Shown here: positions 1-12,879 of the stretch, in pieces
How the letters are laid out: each line of letters opens with the position of its first letter
Position numbering within the stretch: position 1 is the stretch's first letter
Origin: Charina bottae
Lineage: Eukaryota > Chordata > Lepidosauria > Squamata > Charinaidae
Reading direction: 5' to 3'
Length of the DNA stretch: 64,000 nucleotides
Assembly: GCA_023362775.1 (NCBI GenBank)
Contig: JALMGJ010000003.1
Coordinates: forward strand, 76,927,355 to 76,991,354
Translations under genes and position numbers: made by a program
The notes under the pieces: generated by a model
Seen by the model: the letters and a program-made list of their open reading frames with translations, nothing else
The model's database searches: none
Told to the model about the DNA's origin: nothing

Positions 1-1575
1 ATTGAAAAGCATCAGGGTGAGTTTCTCTGCTGATTTATTTTTTCCAACCAAAGGGATTCTGAATTAAAATACATTTTATCACACTTCTCTGATTGTCAGC
101 TGATGCTGAGATAAAGAACTGAAATGTTTTTCTTTAATGCTGTAGGTTTGAACTGCAGTCTGTTTTTCTTATGATTATAGTTAGATTTTTTTTAAAAAAT
201 TCTGTGAACAAACTTGACAGTATTTTTTTTCAGACCAGGGTTGTTATTTAAAATGACCTTTTCTTTTGATCTTTCTACATTTTTTTTCAAATGCTTGGAT
301 TTTTAATTGCGTGTAAAAGGCTTGACAATCTCAGTGATAAAATGAAACCATATGGATTCGGGGGACCATTTTCTCCCTGTTTGTGTGTACACATTCCTCT
401 ACATCTTGAATTTTTAGACTTGAGCACTGCAGTCTGAAATTAACTCTCAGGATTGGTCAGAATTCCTTCCTTCCTTCCTTCCTATTATGTTTCACTCAGG
501 CAAAGCTACTGGATATTTTAGAGTACTTTACTTTTTTAAAGAGTACACTATTGCTGCCAATTTTTAAGCCAGAGGTAGGTTTTTTCCCCGTGGTAGCCAG
601 AAGGAGGATCAACACTATGTCTCTCCTAGAGCACTGATACTAACAAGCCCTAAAGCCTACTGAACGTGTCCCTTCCATTAAGAGCACACCAGGAGCCTTA
701 GCACATGGCGTGAACAGGCATATATCATTATGCGAGGTGATGAGCAGCCCAGTTCACCAAAATAACTCCAGTGAACAACACTTTATTTTACCTAGGTTTA
801 TACCATGCTTTGCACCCCTGGAAAGCTTCCAGTTACCCAGCAGGGTTTTGTGTATGTGTGTGGGTGTGTGTAAAGAGTATTTTGTTATGCAGGTAGTAGC
901 TGGCAATTTTGCCTATCTAACTGTCCTTTTTGGGTGTGTTCTCTCTCTCTCTCAACACTGGGCAGAATTCTCACCTTACATAAAGATTATCATGTGGTCC
1001 TCAACTGGAATTTAAGTGTACACCGAGATCTATATTGCAAATATACAAATACTTAAATCACCTATCTTAAAATCTCTAGGTGACATGGAAACAGTTTCTG
1101 TTTGCGCTTTTTTTCTGTATGCGCTTTTTTGGTTAAAATCTACCTGAATGTTAAAGCCAAATGTTGATAACTGGAACCATGTTTTTTTTTAAATAGTGTT
1201 GTATGAAAGTATCACTTGACAAATGTATGAAGGTAATCTAAGCAGATATTTGAGAGGGAAAGAAAGGCAGTTAGCTGTTAGTTTTCTGAGCTTCTGAACA
1301 TGCAATTCAATTACTAACGTGTCGGAACATTGTATTATGAGTGACACTAAAATAATACTCCTTTTGCCGCTGATAGAGTGGAAAAACACTGGAAAATACA
1401 GAATGGTACTGTGAGCATGAAAAGTCATAGTTTTTCTTACTACTCTACAGTTCCTCATTTGAATATTATTCTGTTGAGATGACAGGCTTCCCCTAACAGG
1501 GAGACCAGAGCAGATAAAAGCAGGAACATTTCCAGCTTTGACCCTTCCTTCAACAATAGGCAACTTATAATGAGC
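1..1575. other. Non-coding, no gene recognised
   Basis: AT-rich sequence with short homopolymers and an AGGGTGAGTTT splice-donor-like string at 13-23. The donor could end an exon of an upstream + strand gene, but only about 15 bases precede it, so this cannot be tested. Short ORFs here have no recognisable content. Confidence 0.5.
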
Positions 1576-1583
1576 CCCTAGAA

Positions 1584-1718
1584 CAATGTTTCTCAACCAT
1601 GGCCACTTGAAGATGTGTGGACTTCAACTCCCAGAATTCCCCAGCCAGCCATGCTGGGAGGAGAATTCTGGGAGTTGAAGTCCACATATCTTAAAGTGGC
1701 CAAGGTTGAGAAACACTG
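1584..1718. mobile_element. hAT-type MITE, family A, full length with 8-bp target duplication
   Basis: A 135-bp palindromic element with ends CAATGTTTCTCAACC and GGTTGAGAAACACTG. It is flanked by perfect 8-bp direct repeats CCCTAGAA (1576-1583 and 1719-1726). The inner arms carry the ACTTCAACTCCCAGAATTC motif in inverted orientation. It has no coding capacity and is therefore a non-autonomous DNA element. Confidence 0.9.
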
Positions 1719-1726
1719 CCCTAGAA

Positions 1727-4590
1727 TAACGGTTGACTAGCTGAAAGCCTGGTTTTTCCTATGAGATCATGGCTGCACACCAGATTCAGTGCTGCAAAAA
1801 CTTCTATCTGCCTATTTGAAACTCTTCTAGCTTGAGAGTTGTTATTCCACTACAACTGATCTTAATCCTTCCTTGTCCCAGCTGGCAGTGATTATCTTCA
1901 GGCTAATCACAATATGGTGGAAGACAGCCAAGCCCCCTCCTTAATTACCATCATCCTTCCTACTTCTTCCTCTGCTGACTATCTGAAAGAGGGAGTGGAG
2001 GAAGGATTGGGGCATACCCTTGAATGTTCAGTTTTATTCCCCTTTTGGCATATACCAGAAAGACAAGGTTCTAGTTTTATGTCTGTTTTGCTTTGGTGGA
2101 TCTCTCCAGCTTTCTGGATAGTTTCAAGGGAAGGGGTTGATTGCTGGGGCCTGACAGTAACTTAAAAACCTGAGTAAACTATGAAGCCCCCAGTTTCCAA
2201 GTTCTGATTATGTTCTTTGACCCTGAGGCCAGAAAGTGCTTGAGCATGATGGATGTAAGCAATCTCCTTAATAGCTGGTTTGCTGATTTTCTAGACCACA
2301 GCCCAAAAGGATTGAAAACTTTTCCAGGCTAAACATTGATTTCCACTGAACCTTTTCTAGAAAGAAATATAGAGCTTACTTAAGATGGCTTTCAGTCACT
2401 GCAGAACTTTAATGAAAAAGGTTCTTAAGCAGGAAGAAAGGGGAGAAGCTAGTTTGTCCTGGTTATGAGCCTTCAGTCAGATTTTCAACCTACAAAATAT
2501 CAAGGGGTGACCTTAGGCTGTAACTTCTCAAAGAGGCAATGCATTTGGGGAGTTGTTTTAATAAACGTTGGCATGAACATGGTGCTGAATAATCTCCCAC
2601 AACTAAATAAGTGGATACTAATACATTTTATTCACAGCAATCATTCTACATTGCTCACAGCTTTACAGATGGCTCTCAGAAATGTTTCTAACCTCAGCCA
2701 ATCTGAAATGATGCTCAGACTGCACAAGGCATGGAGAAGTAGCCTACTTTTTCTCTGCTGCGTAGCACACAAATAACTATGCATGAGCAGTAGCTGCTTT
2801 TAAAGATGTTAACAACTCTTCCGATTCACCTGCTTAAATGGAAAGGAGAAAATATTTAATCAATGTTTCCATCTTAGGTGATCATGCAAGCATGGGGTGG
2901 AAAAATATTTAAACTTTTGAGATAGTTTTTTAAATCAATTTAACATTGCCAGAACAGATTGTATATTTAAATATATATATCTATATCTATATATCTTTTA
3001 GGCCATTTTTGCTTCTAACAAGTGAAGTGAAAATTACCTTCATTACTGTAGCAGCATTCTAATAATTTTCTAAAGGACTTTTGCTGCTCGGTCACTCTGT
3101 CTCTGGAAGTAGGAGGCAGTAATCTGCCCAAGCAGAGCTTCATGGTCTGGGCTCTGTGAGTGCCAAACTGCTAGAGCAATATACAGTACTTAAAATACAA
3201 ACAGGTGATGGAAAAGACAGACTGAAATCCATGTAGCCAAAACCCAGCAAATGCCGAAGCATGTGTATTTGAAAAAGAATGGCAGCAGTGTCTTTATTCT
3301 ACTGTATGTAACACAGTTCAGTTGCACAGTAAAGCAATGTTCAGTTTTTGTGTTAAAATCTAATCCTGTGAAGTCAGGTTTGAGTCCATTCAATGCGTTT
3401 TTTAATTAATTGCAGCTGTAATGGGTTTGGAATCAAACGTTTTTGTTTTAAAAGCAATTTTCAATTGTTCTTTATCTTCTACACCAGTCTCTACATATGG
3501 TGTATATGTTTTCCTGTCAAATCAAAAAGCAAAACAAGAAATCTGTACTTTGTATATACTATTATGTACAATATTGGAGGTACATCTGTTCTTTCTTTTG
3601 GTACAGTATTAGAGGAGTTAATGTGTTGGAACTGTTAAATCCTTCCTGAAGGAAAACAAATATTTGTTGTCATTAGCAATAGTTTTGGAGAAATAAATGT
3701 TTGGGTATGGTGGAAGTGCTGGCCTACAGATAAAACTGTGTGATGTCTAATTTCTGCAAAAGATAGAGTAAGCTGTGTGTCAGTGAGAGTTGCCACTATA
3801 TTCTAAGTAGGTCCCTGCAAGCTGCCAAATCTACCATTTTTTATCTCGGAAATAAAATGTTGTAAGCACAGGAGATTTCTGTTTTGAAATCTGTATTACT
3901 GGAAATATGAGCAATTTGTAAAACTTTCTGTGTGGAAAGTGTATTTTTTTTTAAAGAAACACAACAGAACCAATAGGCAAAGAAGGAGGAAGAAGTGAAT
4001 ATTTTAATAAGCAAATACCTTGATACATTCAACTAAGATAACTTTAGACCCTCTAGATAAGTTATTCACAGCTATTTCAACATAGGATTCAACTATTACA
4101 GACCCATCAATTCCATACTGATAGGAAAGTAGAATGTTACAGCCTACTTTTTCCCCTTGACATACAAAAGGATTACTTAAATAGGTGACATTCTCCCTGT
4201 AATCTAAAATGTAAAGGACATTATTTCTCAGTGGTATTAATTCTTTGGGGAAAACAGAAGTACAGAACAACTATGGTGGTTCTTTTCTTCCTGCATTGCA
4301 GAGGAAGGCAGGGTCCAGTATTTTTCACTTTCCTTCTTATAGTTGTACATTTCTCCATTACCTGATGAAGACAAGAATCTGCTTTGCACACTCTGCCTGG
4401 CACAAAACTACACTGTACTTCCCAAATTTTGCTAATTGTTGACTCTTGTACACTCTCAATCAAAGCATGTATATTGAAGAAAATTAAATATACAGTGGAG
4501 GATCTGCCTTTGCAGTAATTCATCTTGTTCCTGCGCATGAATATAAACTAATGAAACCTCCCCTTACCTGATGAGTCCCAGATAGGGAAG
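1727..4590 (+). other. Non-coding, possible 3' UTR of an upstream gene with a polyA signal near 3692
   Basis: Apart from a short TA-rich tract near 2970-2995, no repeat was recognised. The stretch around 3390-3720 ends with AATAAA at 3692-3697 followed by a GT-rich segment, the layout of a polyadenylation site. In mammals SRGAP2 lies immediately upstream of IKBKE in the same orientation, so this could be its 3' UTR. No SRGAP2 coding sequence was identified, so this is inference only. Confidence 0.25.
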
Positions 4591-5730
4591 TTTATTTATC
4601 TATTTATTTATTTAATCAAATTTATATGGCCACCCATCTCACTCTAGGTGACTCTGGGCAGCATACAACAAAACAAAATATTTACACATATAAAACCAAG
4701 TAAAACAAATTAATTATTAAAACCAAGATTGCGAGAGGGTCAACTTCAGAATGTTGTGTGTGATGTAGCCACTGTGCGGGCTCCCTGCTGTCAGGGGATC
4801 CCAAGGCCTGATGAAAAAAACATGTTTTGAGAGCTTTCCAGAAGGCCATAAGGTTTGGGACTAACCTCACCTCAGGGGGGGGGGATGATGTTCCAAAGGC
4901 GGGTGCTGCAGCAGAAAAGGCTCATCTCCTAGGTCCCGTCAGATGGAATTCTTTAGCAGAAAGGACCTGCAACATGCCTCTTCTGGACATGCTGGACCTG
5001 ATGGGATGGGTAGGTGTAATCAGGGAGAGAGTCCCTCAGACAACCTGGCCCCATGCCATGTAGGGCTTTAAAGGTCAAAAACAGCACTGTGAATTGGACC
5101 CGGAAGCAAACTGGTAACCAATGCAGCTCACAGAACAGAGGTGTAACATGTGTCCTCAAAGAGGCACAGGTAACTGCCCATGCCACTGCATTTTGCACCA
5201 GCTGGAGCTTCAGATACTCCAAGGGCAGCCCCATGTAGAGCACATTACAGTAGTCCATTCGGGAGATGACCAGGGCATAACTGAGCAGAGCCTCACGATC
5301 CAGGAACTAGCGCAACTGGCGCACAACACATTGTGCAAAGGCCGTCCTGGCCACGACTGCCACCTGCTCATCGAGCAGGAGTCTGGAGTCCAGAGGGACC
5401 CCCAAGTTGCCAACTGGTTCTGTTTGGGGCAGTGCCACCCCATCCAGTACCAAAAATGGTAAAGTTCCAGATTCGGGAGGCCCTAAAACCTAAAGCCACT
5501 CAGTCTTGCCAGAGTTCAGTAGAAGCCTATTGTTCCCCATCCTGACCCTTACAGCCTCCAAGCACCAGGACAGGACATCCACAGCATTGCTTAGGTTGCC
5601 AGGGGTGGAGAGGTACAGTTGAGTATCATCAGCATATTGATGATACCTCACTCCGTGGGTATGGATGATCTCCACCAGCAGTTTCACATAGATGTTAAAC
5701 AGGAGTGGAGAGAGCACCAAACCTTGCAGC
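4591..5730 (-). mobile_element. L2-type LINE fragment, decayed, 5'-truncated
   Basis: The minus strand reads as an L2 reverse transcriptase C-terminus broken by frameshifts: [13 protein letters not shown] near 5640, then DYCNVLYMGLPLEYLK near 5230 and [12 protein letters not shown] near 5100. The left end (the element's 3' end) has the L2-type tail with a GTCACCTAGAGTGAGATGGG-like segment and TAAATA repeats. It is related to the copies at 34475-38545 and 61082-62563 but clearly older. Confidence 0.85.
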
Positions 5731-6118
5731 TGTGCTATGCTAGTGGAATAAAGGACGCAAAGGTAACCCTACATATGAGAAACGATGCTTGAAAATGCTG
5801 GCTATAAGTTCATTGTAACAGCTGTGCTATGGGAATGCTAAATCCCAGTCAATTGCCTCTTTTTCCTACTTAATCCTCCAAGAGAAAGAAGCTGAAAATG
5901 CAAGGCCTGATAGCACAGAGCACAACTTCTATGTACTGATTGGCCAAGTGGTCAAACTGGAACTAGTGCGGCATCCTTGGCCAATGGAGAACATCTTAAC
6001 TGTTAAGACTGGCGACATAATACAAATTTCACATAAATGGGATAGGAAAACCACCTTCCGCCCGATTTCCCTTTGTGGGTGAATATATGACTCCAACTCA
6101 CTGCTGGTATTGCTATAA
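5731..6118. other. Non-coding, no feature recognised
   Basis: Intergenic sequence between the L2 fragment and a truncated hAT MITE; only short, uninformative ORFs. Confidence 0.5.
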
Positions 6119-6187
6119 CAGTGTTTCTCAACCTCAGGAACTTTACGATGTGTGGACTTCAACTCCCAGAATTCCCCAGCCAGCATG
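6119..6187. mobile_element. hAT-type MITE, family A, truncated left half
   Basis: It starts CAGTGTTTCTCAACCTC and runs through the ACTTCAACTCCCAGAATTC core, then stops at the palindrome centre (CCAGCCAGCATG). The right half is missing. Confidence 0.75.
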
Positions 6188-6950
6188 TGTTATATGTGAA
6201 AATGAAGAAATATTTTAAAATTAGAAATAACTAATCTCATGAGATCTCATACGAAGAGATAGCAAACTTGCTCCATTTCAGCATTTTTAATTATTGAAGA
6301 AAAATATTTTTGGAGATCAGTGGACACTTTAAATATTTTGGAGGGGGAGATTAAAGTGCTGGGATAGTGATGTGATAGACCATCTTTCTATTGACCAATT
6401 ACACTACAATCGATTCCTACCCATAGCACATATTTCTTGCCATGATTAGCTACATTATGGAGAGACCATCTTCGATATCCATAATTTATCAGCAGTTGGT
6501 ACAGCAGTCTCCTTTCAATTAACACCTTTCTACCCATATCTACTAGTCCCTAAAGTGATGAGAGGCTCTTTCTTCCAAGGCAATTGGTAGGAAGCAGATT
6601 ATCACTTCTGACCATCCTACAAATCATAATAAAAATGACTAAGATCTCCCTTACCATCTTAATAAACAGTTGACTAAGATTCTTTGCCAACTGTGACCAT
6701 CTGGAGATTTAGAGCTAGGTCAATCATCTTCCCTAGTCTCCAAAGCTAAAGCAGGTAGTAATATCTGGCTAACTTCCTCTGGGCTCAGAAGCTAAGTACT
6801 TCATGGGAGGCTACCAGGAGATATTAAAGCTGTAGACTATTTTGAACCATATCCCAGAAGCAAGCAGTGACAAACCACTTCTGTACTGGTACCCAGAGAA
6901 CGGCACAGACATATCCTTGAAGTCAAGCTTGACTTGAAGGAGACCGTACT
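6188..6950. other. Non-coding, no feature recognised
   Basis: AT-rich intergenic sequence. I see no gene or clear repeat here. Confidence 0.5.
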
Positions 6951-6954
6951 GTTT

Positions 6955-7115
6955 CACCTTGCTCCCCAATAAAAGAGCTCTACACTGGGAGAGCCATATT
7001 CCAAAGGGTGGGTGCCACAGCAGGAAAGGCTCTCCTTCTGGGCCCTGCCAAACGAAGCTCCTTGGCCGACGGGACCCGCAACATGCCCCTCCTGCTGGAC
7101 CTGATGGGACAGGTA
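6955..7115 (-). mobile_element. Short L2 LINE fragment
   Basis: The stretch containing CATATTCCAAAGGGTGGGTG and GACCCGCAACATGCCCCTCC matches the C-terminal part of the L2 reverse transcriptase ORF in the copies at 4890-5000 and 61400-61500. Both ends are truncated. Confidence 0.7.
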
Positions 7116-7187
7116 GATGTAATGTTTGTAGTGATAGTTGCACATTTACAACTCAGTATAAGCCTATTATTGTTGTAGTTGTTATTA

Positions 7188-7416
7188 CAGGTAGTCCTTG
7201 TTTAGCAACCACAACTGGGACTGGCAACTCGGTGGTTAAGTGAAGTGGTCACTAAGTGAAACCGCGACTGTGTTTACAATCTTACTTCAGCTTTCCTTTG
7301 CTTTACAGACCTGTTAAGATCATAAATAGGAGGATTGGTCACAAAGTTACTTTTTCATCACCATTGTAACTGCAAACAGTTGCTAAATGAGGCAGTCAGT
7401 AAACAAGGACTACCTG
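7188..7416. mobile_element. Short DNA element with CAGGTAGTCC inverted ends, TA-flanked
   Basis: The ends CAGGTAGTCCTTG and CAAGGACTACCTG are inverted repeats and TA flanks both sides, suggesting a Tc1/mariner-type MITE (the exact duplication is uncertain). The interior repeats variants of a GTCACTAA.TG motif. It has no coding capacity. A second copy lies at about 27896-28256. Confidence 0.65.
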
Positions 7417-7418
7417 TA

Positions 7419-9769
7419 TTATTTAACTTTAATGCAATTTTTAAAAGTAAACCGTTTTGTAGACTGCCTCATGGACTGAATGCCTGAATAGGGTTGGGCT
7501 AATTTGTGTAAGCCCTAAGGAATTCTTTACACTAACCTAACACTTATTCCTATACACTAACCAAGGAATGAATCCTACTGAACTTAAAATATCTTACTTC
7601 TGAATAGATATGTATAGGATTGCTAGTTGCTGCTTTTATTTTCACAAGGCTCATGTTTAGAGGTTTGTTTATTGTTATGGCCTTGAATAACACAATAAAC
7701 ATCCATATCAACATACATACTATATCGAAAATCCCCATACTGCCAAATGATCATTGTAGGTAAACTATATATATTTTAAAATATAAATGGAACTGGTTTA
7801 TAAACAGAATTCAATGTTCTACCATGAAGCCTTCTCAGTGAGGACTGCATACCAATGTATTTTTGGTCCTAGCAGTGTCCCCTTCCTATGGTATTTTCAA
7901 CTGAATAATATACTGTATGTGTCTCCTTTTTGTGGTGCTGAAGAAAGGAAACAACCCAAGATTCTTATAGATCCTCAGTCTCATTATTCATTTTCCACCA
8001 AAAATCATAATCTCTCCTCTCCTCTCCTTTTTTGGCTATTGGTAAGAAATTCATTTCTGGAACTTCAGCACTGATAAAACTCTTCTCATTCCATCAGATG
8101 AAAGAGAGAGATTTTCCACATCAGTTGTGTATAGGAGTATAGGAGAACAACTAAATATCTTTTAGCAAGTATAGAGAGGTGACATGATTGATCTGTATAT
8201 AATCATAGTGCTATGCAATGCATTCAGATTCAGTTTAGAAGTTCAGAAAATCTCTGCAGCAGACACATGTTCCCTGGAAAAGATGCAGCTGCTTTAATGA
8301 GACAGATAGGTGCTGTATTCCTACTCCCACATATTCCAAAGCATGGCTTTCAAATCAAATCTGAATCATTGCATAGCCCTAATAAATAAAAAGTATGTCA
8401 AAATATAATCCTGTTTCATTCCTCTCTGGGTTTGAATCACTTCCATAAAAGGCAGTTGTTGAGAATATCAAATTCTTAATTATGCATTTTCATGCTATTT
8501 CCCCAAGTGGGAGTAAATATTTGGCTATGAAAGTTCCATTTATTTCCTCCAGTGGGGAGTTAAATGGGGGATTAAATCAAAAGGCAAGTTAAAAACAGTG
8601 AGGACTGGGGGATTTCAACAGTTTATTGTTTGTTTATATGATTTATCAACTGCCTCAATCCAGGACTGGGTGAATGCATTTCCAACACAGCCGCCTACTT
8701 TATATTGTCCTTAATCATTTCTGGGGGTATTAAATCACCACCAGGAACTTTCCCTGATTCCAGTGACCTCTCTCAATTATCCACTTCCAAGGCTGTTACA
8801 GAAGACATTTTAGGAAGACCATCTGAGCTAAATGCTAGAAAATGTGTGTCTCATTTTTGTGGAGAAAATTCCTGGCATTTACAAAAATCTTTGAATGTCA
8901 ATCATCCCACACACTGAGAGGTTAATGTGAATATATGGCATAGCCTTGTTCCTTTTAGCCCGATCCAAGTGGTTGCTTGATACTTGGTTTGAACAATAAG
9001 GAAAGCAATCTCTAAACATACAACAGTAACACACAATATTTTCTAAGGTATCTTATCATATGCATTACTCCAATACGTGATTCTGTATATAGAAATGATG
9101 ATCTGTTTCTGGGAAGAGAGTTTTTAGAATAATTACAGTGGGCCAAGCTAATTCTTCAAACAGAAGAATAGCCATAGAAATAAGCCAGTCGCTTCATGCT
9201 GATGACCGATTGAATGCAGCCAAAGTGAAGGCATCTGTGCCAGGAAGAAAGCAAAGGGTGGGCGACATAATGAGATCCTAGGTTTACATACAATGCTAAG
9301 CTATATTGCTAAGCCATGGTTGGGTTAAATGATGCTTTAAATAAGCCACAATGCTTTGGTTCACACACAGTGCTACACCATAATTAGTTCAGACACCAAC
9401 TATACCAAAAGGGGGGAATCACACACACACAGACATTGCAACTCAGTTATGTGTGAATCTCTAAGCAGCTCTGGAACTGTGTGTGTACAGACTCATATGT
9501 GTGATGTTCAGAATACTTCCTCCTACTCAGTTGTGCACCTGTCCCTCTTTATATCATATTTCAGTGGGAAGCTATAAGAACAGGCAAATATATATGTTAT
9601 GTCTTCAATTGATTGGTTGCAGAATGGGATAACAGTGGTACATAATAGACGTGAAGCATTTTTTTAGAATAAATGGAATGCTTAGCATATCATCCAACTT
9701 TGAGCAGGGAGTAAGAAAAGCTTGTGTCATATCTCTGTCCTTCCTTGATTAATGTATTAATGGATAAAT
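7419..9769. other. Non-coding intergenic stretch, no feature recognised
   Basis: AT-rich sequence with only short ORFs lacking recognisable domains. A weak L2-tail-like piece is possible near 8620-8665. Confidence 0.45.
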
Positions 9770-10540
9770 GTGTAAGGAGAGCTTGTGGTGATGATGGAGG
9801 TGTATTAATTGGGGATATTAACATATGTACAGCTTAGTATGCAGATGATGCCATGCTGTATGCTGAGATCCTGAATGATTTGCATGAAATGCTGAATAGA
9901 TTGTATGGTGCATCCAGGCACATGAAATTGAAATGTAAGGTATTGAAGACCAAGATCGTTCTGTTTGAGAAGGAAAATGGAGTGAATGACTGCTAGTTAT
10001 ACATAAATGTGAAAACTTGAGTATTAGAGGAATGTGTATACCTTGGTAACATGTTTACTAAAGATGGGGAAAAAAGGATGGAGAAATTTTAAGATGTGCA
10101 AATGCTGGTAGAAAGGTAGTGGATAGTATGAAGTCCATTGTGAGGAACAAATTTTTGCCAAATGAAGTTAAAATGGTTGTAAAAGCATATCTCAGCCCAT
10201 CTGTTGTGGGCAAATGACAACTGGATATGTCAGGAGAAGCAAATTTCAATGCAGTAAGAACAGATTACTTAAGAAATGTGCATGCTGACACAAGAAGAGT
10301 CAGGGTCAAGAATGAATGGGTGCTGAATGAATGGATTGAATACAAAAGTGAGAAACCAACATGAAAGAAGCACACTGAGGTTTTTGGTCATATAGAGAGA
10401 ATGAGGATTGAATTAGAAAACAAAATATGAAGGGACAGCAAATGAATCAAGAGGAAGACCAAGAAAGTCATGGGTAGACGGGATTGACAAGATCCTCAAA
10501 AAGAGAGAGGGTGAAAGTTTAAACAACAAATTAGATTTAG
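9770..10540 (+). mobile_element. Decayed RTE-like LINE fragment
   Basis: Interrupted frames read as the C-terminal half of a non-LTR reverse transcriptase. There is QYADDAMLYAE near 9840 and an EYLGNMF-like segment near 10035. An NAGRKVVDSMKSIVRNKFLP segment lies near 10100-10160 and a GRPRKSWVDGIDKILKK segment near 10450-10505. Several stops and frameshifts show it is old. It belongs to an RTE-related group distinct from the BovB copies. Confidence 0.65.
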
Positions 10541-12189
10541 TTTTTTCCCTTTCTTTTCTGATGCCTTTTAGTATCTTTGGCTCACTATTACTTACTCCCT
10601 TTCTGCACTTTGTATAACAATGCTTTCCCTGAAAGGTAAATAGCCTGGTAGGTAGGTATGCCCGGGACTTTTATAACAAGAATGGCTAAATAAATCTGAC
10701 AGTCTGAACCATCCAGGGTTCTTTCTACTTCTCAAACCCCAAAGGATTTAAATTCTTCCCCTTACCAGCCTTAACCTTTGATTAGCCAAGGGCTTATAGC
10801 TGAGAATGAACTGATGCTTCTAGTGCCTTCCATGTCTTCCAACTCTCATCCATCTTAGATTACACACACCTGTCCAGTTGCTAAGAGGAAGTGGCTAAGC
10901 ATGGCTACCTCCTGCATCGCCTTGATTCCACAAAGATTCAAGTTAATGCTGTGGTGAAGGGAGCCTGCAGCTAGATTTAGAGGCCAGCATTCCTCCAAGT
11001 CACATCCAGCTGGAAAGAGGCATGCAAAGGAAATGTTTTCTAATTCAGCTGGAGTTTTCTTTCCCTCCCCCAACCCTTTTTCCCCTTCACCTCTCATTTT
11101 GTTTTTCAACTGGGGAAAACATCATATTTTTATAATTAAGGCTCTAAAAATCTCCTGTGTGTATGTTCCAGGGAGTTAATTATTTACAGTAAGGTTCCAT
11201 TTAGGGAGAAGGGAAGACTTTTGATGTTTAATCAAACAGTTCTTTTGCAGGCTTGAAATTCAGCTGGTTGCAACAAGTTCTTCTCTTGTGTTTCTGGTTT
11301 CACAGGAACTGAGGATGCCATGATTTGTTCTGACAATGTTGGGAGGATAGAATGAACACGTGCTATCAGCCCAAAATTTTTGCCCAGATCATTCAGAAGC
11401 CTCTGTGACCTCTGTTACACTAGCCTGGCATTGGGGTCTCATATAAGCCATGATAATGTCATGTGCCTCAGGACATCATCACACAAATTACATAATTCAC
11501 ATCACTTGTGATGTCCTGAGGGACATGATGTCCCTTGCCCGCTCCCCCTGATCCCATTGTAGCTACAGATGATTTTCTGATTTTCATAAAAGGGGCTCAA
11601 AGCTAGTTTGGAAGTTATATGTATGAAGAGACACTTGGAGTGAAGCCACATGTAACCATTTTTTAACAGCATGGCCACACTCAAAGCCTTCTTCCCAATG
11701 CAGCTAAAACATACTTTCCTTCTGGGTCTAAACTAATACAGTGCTGATTTTTCTCTCCCCCCATCTTCCACATTATCTCCAAGACACTCCCTCCCCAACG
11801 CACAGAGAGTTTCCTTTTTTTCTAATTCAGAGGATGATTTAATAACGGATACTCATCTGAAAGTAAAGCAGCAGTTAAGAAAAAGCTGGGTAGTTTGATT
11901 GAAACATGGGAAGTCATGACTGAGTGGGACGGTGGCTTCCCGGCTGTTGATGTGCCTCTCTCTCATTTCATTTGTGAACACAGTCTCTCTCCCCACAGCC
12001 TGAAAATATTTTGACTCATTCATTATATTGATAGCTTGTCTTCCTCTGAGGAGCTCAAAGCACCACCCAGTTGAGATAAATTGGGCTGAGAGACCATGAA
12101 AATCAACCTCACAGTCCAAACGGTGCAGTGAAATCCATCATTGTCAGTGCCAGTCCAAGATATTTTCTTGCCGGAGCTGAAGTCGAGAG
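10541..12189. other. Non-coding intergenic stretch, no feature recognised
   Basis: Mixed-composition sequence with no recognised repeat or gene. Confidence 0.45.
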
Positions 12190-12317
12190 CAGTGTTTCTC
12201 AACCTCAGCAACTTAAAGGTGTGTGGACTTCAACTCCCAGAATTCCCCAGCCAGCCACTCCCAATTCTGGGAGTTGAAGTCCACACATCTTAAAGTAGCT
12301 GAGGTTGAGAAGCACTG
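12190..12317. mobile_element. hAT-type MITE, family A
   Basis: A 128-bp palindrome from CAGTGTTTCTCAACC to GGTTGAGAAGCACTG, same core as the copy at 1584. The flanking 8-mers have diverged, so this is an older insertion. Confidence 0.85.
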
Positions 12318-12879
12318 GCCTAGATGAAGCCCACCTTTCTTGCTAAAGCCAACACTTAAATTGTTATGCTTCTTCATTCCATCACAATTTTGCCTTCATA
12401 TACAACCCCCCCCCCCCCCGCGATTACCTGAAACAGGTTGGTTCACCTTGCTATAAACACGTTAACTCATTCACACCCACACTGATGAAATATGGATGTA
12501 GAAAATATTGCCTCAAGTAGCCAGCCCCCAAATTGTTTATTACATGGCTGGCTTGTTTCCTTTCTTTCTCTTTGTCCTCACATCCTTCCTCTCTTCTCCC
12601 TGTAATAGTCTCAGAGGAGAGTTCCTGTTGAGGGTGAGGTAGACTGCAACATTTTGTTATGGATCCTAACTTCTTTCTCTTAATTATCACCAGTACAATA
12701 AATGTACTTCCTTTTGCAGATATGAATGCGGGAGAACCGGTTTTGAAACTCCACCTGGATGTGAAGTATGTTGTTTTTGAAAATTTGAAATACCATGTGC
12801 CTGTAACATAGGAAGCCCACATTCTGAAGACCAGTCTGTGCCAATCTAGCATATGTAAAATAGTATTCTATTAACAATT

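Noticed and set aside
1..25. Exon end with donor AGGGTGAGTTT at the left edge
   Set aside because: Only about 15 bases precede it, so neither frame nor gene identity can be tested.
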